Shown piece after piece: positions 17,287-25,400 of a DNA stretch of 64,000 nt. This DNA comes from Pseudomonas abietaniphila (GTDB lineage: Bacteria; Pseudomonadota; Gammaproteobacteria; Pseudomonadales; Pseudomonadaceae). A program made the position numbers and the translations under genes. The first letter of the stretch is position 1. Each line of letters starts with the position of its first letter. The notes below the pieces were generated by a model. It had not been told where the DNA came from. It did not search any database and worked only from the letters and a program-made list of their open reading frames with translations. The stretch covers positions 186,001 to 250,000 of the forward strand of contig NZ_FNCO01000008.1 in assembly GCF_900100795.1 (NCBI RefSeq). Direction: 5' to 3'.

Positions 17287-18384
17287 ATGACATCCCATAC
17301 TTTCAAACCCGACATGCCGCCGCCGAGCAAAGTCTTCGGCCCGGTGGCATGGATGCGCCAGAACCTGTTCTCGAGCTGGATCAACTCCCTGTTGACCCTG
17401 TTCGCGATTTACCTGATCTGGCTGATCGTTCCCCCCTTGCTGAGCTGGTCAATTTTCGACGCCAACTGGATCGGCACTACACGCGCCGACTGCACCAAGG
17501 CTGGCGCCTGCTGGGTGTTCATCGAACAGCGCTTCGGCCAGTTCATGTACGGGTACTACCCGCAGGCACTGCGCTGGAGGGTCGACCTGACCGTCTGGCT
17601 GGCGATCATCGGTGCCGCACCGCTGTTCATCAAGATGATGCCGCGCAAGGCCATCTACGGTCTGTCGTTCCTGGTCATTTACCCGATCGTTGCCTACTTC
17701 CTGCTGCATGGCGGCATCTTCGGCATGGTCAACGTGGCGACCAGTCAATGGGGCGGCCTGATGCTGACCCTGGTCATCGCCACCGTTGGTATCGCAGGTG
17801 CTTTGCCATTGGGCGTGGTGCTGGCGTTGGGTCGTCGCTCGGAAATGCCAGCCATCCGCGTGCTGTGCGTGACCTTCATCGAGTTCTGGCGTGGCGTTCC
17901 GCTGATCACCGTGCTGTTCATGTCGTCGGTGATGCTGCCGCTGTTTCTGCCAGAAGGCATGAACTTCGACAAACTGCTGCGTGCCTTGATCGGTGTGATC
18001 ATGTTCCAGTCGGCCTATGTGGCCGAAGTGGTGCGTGGCGGCATGCAAGCGATTCCCAAAGGTCAGTACGAAGCCGCCGCTGCGATGGGCCTGGGTTACT
18101 GGCGCCGGATGGGGCTGGTGATTCTGCCTCAAGCCCTGAAGCTGGTCATTCCCGGTCTGGTCAACACGGTGATCGCGTTGTTCAAGGACACCAGCCTTGT
18201 GATCATCATCGGCCTGTTCGACCTGCTTAACAGCGTCAAGCAAGCTGCCGCCGACCCGAACTGGCTCGGCATGGCGACCGAGGGCTACGTATTCGCGGCC
18301 CTGGTGTTCTGGATCTTCTGTTTCGGTATGTCCCGCTACTCCATGCATTTGGAGCGTAAGTTGGACACAGGCCACAAGCGTTAG
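17287..18384 (+). CDS. aapM: Amino acid ABC transporter permease AapM
   Basis: This 365-residue inner-membrane protein is the second permease of the system. It has multiple hydrophobic segments and the EAA coupling loop (GQYEAAAAMGLGYWRRMGLVILPQALKLVIPG). It starts ten bases after aapQ, and aapP follows closely. Size and sequence are typical of the family. Confidence 0.93.
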   Translation: MTSHTFKPDMPPPSKVFGPVAWMRQNLFSSWINSLLTLFAIYLIWLIVPPLLSWSIFDANWIGTTRADCTKAGACWVFIEQRFGQFMYGYYPQALRWRVDLTVWLAIIGAAPLFIKMMPRKAIYGLSFLVIYPIVAYFLLHGGIFGMVNVATSQWGGLMLTLVIATVGIAGALPLGVVLALGRRSEMPAIRVLCVTFIEFWRGVPLITVLFMSSVMLPLFLPEGMNFDKLLRALIGVIMFQSAYVAEVVRGGMQAIPKGQYEAAAAMGLGYWRRMGLVILPQALKLVIPGLVNTVIALFKDTSLVIIIGLFDLLNSVKQAAADPNWLGMATEGYVFAALVFWIFCFGMSRYSMHLERKLDTGHKR

Positions 18385-18394
18385 GAGTTATGTG

Positions 18395-19159
18395 ATGAGT
18401 GAAGCTATCAGCAAGCCTCTGGGCGCCGAAGGCATGATCCGGATGGAAGGCGTACACAAGTGGTACGGCCAGTTCCATGTATTGAAAGACATCAACCTGA
18501 ACGTGCGTCAGGGCGAACGTATCGTATTGTGCGGCCCGTCGGGCTCGGGCAAGTCGACCACCATTCGCTGCCTGAACCGTCTGGAAGAGCACCAGCAAGG
18601 TCGCATTATCGTCGATGGCACCGAGCTGACGTCTGACCTGAAGCAGATCGAAACCATCCGCCGCGAAGTCGGCATGGTGTTCCAGCACTTCAACCTGTTC
18701 CCGCACCTGACCATCTTGCAGAACTGCACGCTGGCGCCGATGTGGGTGCGCAAGATGCCGAAGAAAAAGGCGGAAGAAATCGCCATGCACTACCTGGAGC
18801 GCGTACGCATTCCGGAGCAGGCGCACAAGTACCCGGGTCAGCTGTCCGGTGGTCAGCAACAGCGTGTGGCCATCGCCCGTGCCCTGTGCATGAAGCCGAA
18901 AATCATGCTGTTCGACGAGCCTACGTCAGCACTCGATCCGGAAATGGTGAAAGAGGTTCTGGACACCATGGTCGGTCTGGCTGAAGAAGGCATGACCATG
19001 CTCTGCGTGACCCACGAAATGGGCTTCGCCCGCACCGTGGCCAATCGCGTGATCTTCATGGACAAAGGCGAAATCGTCGAACAAGCTGCCCCGAACGACT
19101 TCTTCGACAACCCGCAAAGCGACCGCACCAAACTGTTCCTCAGCCAGATCCTGCACTGA
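18395..19159 (+). CDS. aapP: Amino acid ABC transporter ATP-binding protein AapP
   Basis: The ATG at 18395 is chosen because AGGAG lies seven bases upstream; an in-frame GTG three bases earlier is an alternative. The product (254 aa) has Walker A GPSGSGKST, the signature LSGGQQQR, Walker B IMLFDEPTSALDPE and the switch histidine in CVTHEM. It powers the aapJQM importer and closes the operon. Confidence 0.95.
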   Translation: MSEAISKPLGAEGMIRMEGVHKWYGQFHVLKDINLNVRQGERIVLCGPSGSGKSTTIRCLNRLEEHQQGRIIVDGTELTSDLKQIETIRREVGMVFQHFNLFPHLTILQNCTLAPMWVRKMPKKKAEEIAMHYLERVRIPEQAHKYPGQLSGGQQQRVAIARALCMKPKIMLFDEPTSALDPEMVKEVLDTMVGLAEEGMTMLCVTHEMGFARTVANRVIFMDKGEIVEQAAPNDFFDNPQSDRTKLFLSQILH

Positions 19160-19182
19160 GTCAGCAGCGGTAACACCCTCAG

Positions 19183-19209
19183 AACCCGGACCTTGTGTCC
19201 GGGTTTTTT
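19183..19209 (+). terminator. Intrinsic terminator of the aap operon
   Basis: AACCCGGAC pairs with GTCCGGGTT around a CTTGT loop and runs into TTTTTT. It begins about 24 bases after the aapP stop. Confidence 0.9.
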
Positions 19210-19326
19210 GTTTTGGGGCGCGCTCCTACAGGTGACCGAAGCCATGAAGGCGATCCTGCTGGAGATCCATTACAGCAGTCGCCGCTCGACACGGATCCGG
19301 ATTCGGACACAGGCTTCCACGCAGTC

Positions 19327-20334
19327 TCTGTGGGAGCTGCCGGAGGTTACGACGGTGGCGAACGTGGTGTGACAGTGACATCTGCGGCGACTGACCCACC
19401 GCATTCGCTGCCGTCGTAACCTCCGACGTCTCCCACAGGTACCGGGTAGACCACAGAGCTTGTTGCTACCTCGAGCCCTGTGGGCCGTGCAGACCCAGAA
19501 CCTGTTGCAACCTCGAGACCTTTGGACAAGGCAGACCCAGAGCTCATGGCTGCGGCAAGACCTGTGGGAGCTGCTGGAGGTTACGACAGTGGCGAATGCG
19601 GTGGGACAGCGACATCTGCGGCGACTGACCCACCGCATTCGCTGCCGTCGTAACCTCCGACGTCTCCCACAGGTACCGGGTAGACCACAGAGCTTGTTGC
19701 TACCTCGAGACCTGTGGGCCGTGCAGCCCCAGAACCTGTTGCTACCTCGAGACCTTTGGACAGGGCAGACCCAGAGCTCATGGCTGCGGCAAGACCTGTG
19801 GGAGCTGCTGGAGGTTACGACAGTGGCGAATGCGGTGGGACAGTTAAATCTGAGGCGACTGACCCACCGCATTCGCTGCCGTCGTAACCTCCGACGTCTC
19901 CCACAGGTACCGGGTAGACCCAGAGCTTGTTGCTACCTCGAGACCTGTGGGCCGGGCAGCCCCAGAACCTGTTGCTACCTCGAGACCTTAGGACAAGGCA
20001 GACCCAGAGCTCATAGCTGCGGCAAGACCTGTGGGAGCTGCTGGAGGTTACGACGGTGGCGAATGCGGTGTGACAGTTAAATCTGCGGCGACTGACCCAC
20101 CGCATTCGCTGCCGTCGTAACCTCCGACGTCTCCTACAAGGAACGTGCGTGATGGTCGTCTGGAAACCTGACCCTGTGTCCATGTTTTTGCGCCTGCCAC
20201 CTCGCCAGCAACGACGCGTCACCTGTAGGAGCTGCCGGAGGTTACGACGGTGGCGAACGCGGTGTGTCGTTCATCATGGATGCCGCTGACCCACCTCATT
20301 CATCGGAATGCCGCCCAGCCCAAGCTCCCGCAGG
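19327..20334. repeat. Tandem array of ~234-bp hairpin-bearing repeats
   Basis: Four nearly identical hairpin modules start at 19327, 19562, 19796 and 20029, with spacings of 235, 234 and 233 bases. A fifth, degenerate module starts at 20223. Each module has a ~45-base left arm (CTGTGGGAGCTGCTGGAGGT...) and a near-complementary right arm (...GTCGTAACCTCCGACGTCTC...) around a ~24-base centre. Modules 1-4 are joined by three very similar 121-123 base linkers, which contain a second direct repeat (TTGTTGCTACCTCGAGACC and close variants). The unit lengths are not all multiples of three and frames shift from unit to unit, so this is not a coding repeat. The arms differ from the TGTAGGAGCGCGCTTGCCCG REP type found elsewhere in the window. 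Confidence 0.9.
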
Positions 20335-20482
20335 TCTAAAGCTCGACGCAGGTTGAGTGCATGAAAGCAGGCCGAGGAAAACTGTACGCAATCTTCGCAA
20401 AACTTGTGTTCTTTGCCGAACTCCAACAGGATTACGTCTTTGCGCAATGCGCTGTTACACATCCTGCCCCCACGAGAATCCC

Positions 20483-21778
20483 ATGACGACCAAGGCGCCT
20501 TTGGCGAGCGACACGCTATCCCCTTCCCGCAAACATCATGAAATCGAAGAACTGCTGATCGACGCGGAGGCCGATGACGACCACGTCCAGCAGTCTCATC
20601 CCGTGTTGAAACGTCCGTGGTTTCTGTTGTTCGGGCTGGTGTTGGTGGCGCTGAACCTGCGTCCGGCGTTGTCGAGCATGGCGCCCTTGTTGAGTGAGGT
20701 GTCAAACAGCCTGGGGCTGTCGGCGGCCAAGGCCGGTCTGCTCACGACGCTGCCCGTGCTGTGCCTGGGGTTGTTCGCGCCGCTGGCGCCGATTCTGGCG
20801 CGGCGGTTTGGCAGTGAGCGCGTCGTCCTGGGCATTCTGCTGACCCTGACCTGCGGGATTCTCCTGCGCAGTTCATTCGGCGAGGTCGGCCTGTTCGCCG
20901 GCAGCATTTTGTCTGGCGCGAGCATTGGCATCATTGGTGTGTTGCTGCCGGGTATCGTCAAGCGCGACTTCGCCAAACAAGCGGGGACCATGACCGGCGT
21001 GTACACGATGGCGTTGTGTCTGGGGGCCGCAGTGGCCGCCGGTTCGACTGTGCCGCTGAGCCACTATTTTGGAGGCAGCTGGACCCTCGGGCTGGGATTC
21101 TGGATCGTGCCGGCCGTGCTCGCGGCACTCTTCTGGTGGCCGCAGACGCGCCAGCGCCATGGTCAGCATCAAGCGGCCTATCGCGTGCGCGGTCTGTTCC
21201 GCGACCGTCTGGCGCGGCAAGTGACGCTGTATATGGGCCTGCAATCGTCGCTGGCCTACATCGTGTTTGGCTGGTTGCCGTCGATTCTCATCGGTCGCGG
21301 GCTGACCCCGACCGAAGCCGGGTTGCTGTTATCAGGCTCGATCATGGTTCAGTTGCTCAGCTCGCTGACCGCCCCATGGCTGGCGACGCGGGGCAAGGAT
21401 CAGCGACTGGCGATTCTGCTGGTGATGCTGCTGACCCTGGCGGGCTTGTACGGCTGCCTGTATGCGCCACTGAATCAGTTGTGGGTCTGGGGCGTGGTTC
21501 TTGGGCTGGGGCAGGGCGGCACGTTCAGTCTGGCGCTGACCCTGATCGTGCTGCGCTCCCGTGATTCTCACGTCGCTGCCAACCTGTCGAGCATGGCGCA
21601 AGGCGTGGGTTATACGCTGGCCTCGCTGGGCCCGTTCGCCGTCGGTGTGGTGCATGACTGGACCGGCAACTGGAGCGCCGTGGGCTGGATTTTCGGCATC
21701 ATCGGCGTCGCCGCGATCCTGGCGGGCATGGGCGCCGGGCGCGCGCTGTACGTAGACGTCACCAGCGAGAAAATCTGA
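20483..21778 (+). CDS. MFS transporter, CynX/NimT (cyanate permease) family
   Basis: The ATG at 20483 (MTTKAPLASD) is the likely start, giving about 431 aa; longer frames reach back toward the repeat array. After a hydrophilic N-terminal stretch of about 50 residues there are some twelve hydrophobic segments. The first carries the CynX/NimT signature region LVLVALNLRPALSSMAPLL. Members include cyanate and 2-nitroimidazole transporters, but the substrate cannot be deduced from sequence. The gene stands alone, between the repeat array and a small NTF2-like gene. Confidence 0.88.
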   Translation: MTTKAPLASDTLSPSRKHHEIEELLIDAEADDDHVQQSHPVLKRPWFLLFGLVLVALNLRPALSSMAPLLSEVSNSLGLSAAKAGLLTTLPVLCLGLFAPLAPILARRFGSERVVLGILLTLTCGILLRSSFGEVGLFAGSILSGASIGIIGVLLPGIVKRDFAKQAGTMTGVYTMALCLGAAVAAGSTVPLSHYFGGSWTLGLGFWIVPAVLAALFWWPQTRQRHGQHQAAYRVRGLFRDRLARQVTLYMGLQSSLAYIVFGWLPSILIGRGLTPTEAGLLLSGSIMVQLLSSLTAPWLATRGKDQRLAILLVMLLTLAGLYGCLYAPLNQLWVWGVVLGLGQGGTFSLALTLIVLRSRDSHVAANLSSMAQGVGYTLASLGPFAVGVVHDWTGNWSAVGWIFGIIGVAAILAGMGAGRALYVDVTSEKI

Positions 21779-21865
21779 GGCGGTTATTCGGGCCACGAAT
21801 GTCCATGGCAAAAGAGGCGATTGGCGCTTATCGTGCAGTCATCTCTTCCCATGGATGCCCCACGC

Positions 21866-22351
21866 ATGAGCGACCTCAATCAGAGTCAATCCAACACCGA
21901 CCTGATCTACCGGTTCTACGATGCCTTCAACCGCCTGGATGCCGAGGCGATGGCGGCCTGCTACACCGAGGATGTGCTGTTCAGCGACCCGGTGTTCGGG
22001 GAATTACGCGGTCGTGAGGCAGGCGACATGTGGCGCATGCTGACGTCGAAGGCGCGGGATTTCTCGGTTCGTTTCGACCAGGTCCGCGCTGACGAGCGCT
22101 CCGGCGGCGCACATTGGGTCGCGACTTACCTGTTCAGCCAGACCGGGCGTACGGTGATCAACGACATCCAGGCACGCTTCGTCTTTCGCGACGGCAAAAT
22201 CTGCGAGCACCACGACCATTTCGATCTGTGGCGCTGGTCGCGTCAGGCGCTTGGTGCCAAAGGGGCGCTGCTGGGCTGGACGCCGCTCGTGCAGAACGCC
22301 ATCCGTGCGCAGGCGCAAAAGGGCTTGAAGGCGTTTCAGACAGGGCGCTGA
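21866..22351 (+). CDS. Nuclear transport factor 2 (SnoaL-like) family protein
   Basis: The product is about 161 aa from the ATG at 21866 (MSDLNQSQSN); ATGs at 21851 and 21821 are possible but no start has a strong ribosome site. The sequence fits the NTF2-like cone fold: IYRFYDAFNRLDAEAMAACYTEDVLFSDPVFGEL followed by a C-terminal FRDGKICEHHDHFDLWRWSRQ block. The family includes ketosteroid-isomerase-like enzymes and ligand-binding proteins, and no substrate can be proposed. Confidence 0.82.
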   Translation: MSDLNQSQSNTDLIYRFYDAFNRLDAEAMAACYTEDVLFSDPVFGELRGREAGDMWRMLTSKARDFSVRFDQVRADERSGGAHWVATYLFSQTGRTVINDIQARFVFRDGKICEHHDHFDLWRWSRQALGAKGALLGWTPLVQNAIRAQAQKGLKAFQTGR

Positions 22352-22474
22352 CACCGTGCGTTTACGTCCACGCTCAAGGGGCATTCGCCTCTGATGCGGT
22401 AACTATGTAACGCGTCCACATGCCGAAAATCAGTTTACGTCGTGTCTTTATTGAGGCTGATAAGGACATCGACT

Positions 22475-25400
22475 GTGCCCACTTCCCCGGACAACGACGC
22501 AAGCAAACTCGAACAACTGCGCCAGCAATTCGCCCTGGACCCCGTTTTGACAACCCTCCAGGCGCAACTGCCTTCAGGCTTCATCGAGGCGTCGCCTTCT
22601 GAGCGCAAGGCCTATATAGAGGCGCTTCGACTGAGTCGAACCTGCAAGGCTGACCTCAAAAAGGCGCTCGAACCCCTCAAAGGCCTTGACGCCTTTTGCA
22701 CACCGCTCCTGGCCGACGCGCTCGATGCCCGCTTCGGCAAGCGCTTCAATCCTGTGCAGGACAGGTTCTTCGGCATCACGTTGCACGGCCACGCAGAGCC
22801 TTCCTCGGTGACGCATACGTTGCTGGAGGCCGCCATGCATAACTACGAGCGAGAGGAGTCAGTGACCAGCGGTTTCGACCGCTTCAGCTTGCTCGGTGCC
22901 GACGGTTTTCCACACCCTGAGAAGATGAAGTACGAAGAATTTGTCGACCTCAGCCGACACCTGAACCTGGGGCAGAAATACCAGGACCACCTCAACAGCG
23001 TGCTGGAGCCTGAATCCAGAGCCGGCGATGGTCCCGAGGTAGCGCGCCTCAACATGCGCGGTCTGTTCATCAGCAACGACCGCGCCGACCTGGAACTGTA
23101 TGCCCGTGCAGCAACCCTCAGAAAACAGGTCTCTGCGTCATTCGGTTCGGCCATTATTGATCTGGCCATGAATCGCCCCTCCCCAAAACTCGACGGTCAC
23201 CCGTTGCTGATACAAGGGTTGAGGCTGCTCGAACACGACATTTTGCGGGTGACCGTGATTCGCCCGGCGCGGACCTGGACCTTCACTCAGGTCCCCATCG
23301 TGTTGTACATCCCGCAGGACCCTATCTGCCCGATGAAAGAGTACGCCTTGATGGCAGAGATCGAGAGCGACCTTCGCACGCGGTTGATGGACCTCAAGTA
23401 CCAGCAGTTTTTTGCGAGTTTGATCGGCGAGCGCAACCGGGCCAGTTTTTTCGAACGGTTGAACCGGCACCTGTTCCCCTTGCAGCCCATGGACGGCAAC
23501 CGCTTCACTACCGGATTGTGGGAGCATCAAGCCGATCACTCCGCCCAACTGTTGATTGAGTCTGATCCGATCGAGGGCAATCTGTTTCGCTCGATGTATG
23601 CGCAGCAAATGTCTCTGATCAAGGACAACGCTCGATTCCTGGCAGTGCCTACCGAGGACGAAGATGCACTGACTCGCCGCAAGCGTCTGCAACGCTGGCT
23701 CAACCTCGGGCTGACCCTTGCCAACGTGGCGGCGTTGTACGTGCCGTTGCTTGGCAATCTGCTGTTCGTTTATGCCAGCGCCGAGCTGATGAGCGAGGTG
23801 TATCACGGCCTGGAAGACCTCAGTCATGACGACTTTGAGCAGGGCGTTGGCCATTTAATGGACGCAGCGACGAACCTCGCGTTCATGGCCGCCCTGGCCA
23901 AAGCCGGGGCAACCGCTCGCCTGCCTGAACCGCCTCCCATACAGAGCAACCACTTCATCGCGGACCTGGTTCCCGTGAAGTTGGCGAACGGCCAGACCCG
24001 ACTCTGGAAGCCTGACATCTCGCCGTTTCAGGTCGATGTGGTGTTACCCGAGGGCCTCAGTCCTGATATCGACGGCGTCACCACGGTCAATGGCAAGCGC
24101 TACATTCAGATCGAAGACCGCACCTACGAGCTTCATCATGAAGCCCACGTCAACAAGTGGGCGCTCAAGCATCCCGATCCGATGCGTCACGTCTCATTGC
24201 CGTTGCAGCGTAACGGGGTCGGCGCGTTCAAACACTTCGGCGAAGACGTGGCGCAATGGAGTGCCCGCAAGCTGTTCACGCGGCTTGGACACAGCGTCGC
24301 GGGGTTGAGTGATGCCGCCGCAGGCCAGATTCTGTCCGTGACGGGTACTGACGAGGCGCTGTTGCGCGAGGTCCACGGGCAGTCAGCGGTGCCACCCGGT
24401 CATCTCCGGGACACGATCAAGCGCTTTCAACTGGACGCTCGGGTTCAATCGGAGCCGCATGTCGGCGACCGCACACCGCGCGAACGATTTGCTGAGCTGT
24501 ATCAGGCCAGCGAGCACTCGGACGATCCTGCGGTGCAACGCATGCAACGCGATTTTCCCGGGCTGCCGTCGCACGTCGCCGAGGACATCGTGGCCGATGC
24601 GTCAACGGTCGAGCGACAACAGATGCTGGACACTGGGCGGGTTGCCTTGCGCCACGCCGAGGCGGCCGTCTGGCAGTTGCGTCAGACCCGGCTGAACCGC
24701 GCTCTGGAGGGGTTTCACCTCAAGTCTGTGGTGAGTCCCGATACCGACACCCTGCGGTTGCGCCTGCTTGCGAGGTTGCCCGGAGGGTCCGACACGGTGC
24801 GCATCGAACTGCGCGATGGCAGTCGACACGGGCCTTTGCTCGACAGCGTGGGCAGTGCCGACGCCGCTGAACCGAAAACGCTGGTGAGACGAAATGGCGG
24901 CTACCTGGCGTACGACGCGCAAGGGAATGACTTGAACAGCATGCCGCCTGACGGCAATAACCTGTGTGATGCGCTGATGCACGCGCTGCCGGACGGGCCG
25001 CGTCGGGCCATTGGTCTGCCCCATGTCTGGCAAGCCGAGGCGTTGAACGAGCGCCTGGCCAGGCTTGCGGCCTCGGATCGTCAGCAGAGTGCCGACTTGC
25101 TCGGGCAGGTCTCCAAACCCCTGCGCTTCAATCAGCCGCAGCGCATGCTCAAGGGGCGACTGGGGTATGGCTTGAGCGGCAGAGGGCGCCTGCCGGGGTT
25201 TGTCCTGGAGGATCATCTGCTCGACAAGATCGCGCGGCTGGAACTGGGGCAGATGAACCCGCAGACCGCGCTGGATGCGTTGCGCAGTGCCCATCCACAG
25301 GCCTCCAACGGCGACCTCAATCAGCGTCTCGACGTGCTGCTGGACGAGCGATCAGCCCTGCGCGCGGACCTCGACGCGTGGGCATGGCGCTCAACAGAAC

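Noticed and set aside
19270..20222. Repeat-rich open frames on both strands in the tandem array, with GLEVAT-like repeated peptides
   Set aside because: The repeat periods are 235, 234 and 233 bases, so the frame shifts between units. The same DNA is a set of near-palindromes and no ribosome sites fit.
19327..20334. CRISPR array
   Set aside because: Repeats are ~234 bases with internal hairpins; the linkers are also near-identical, unlike unique spacers, and no cas gene is present.
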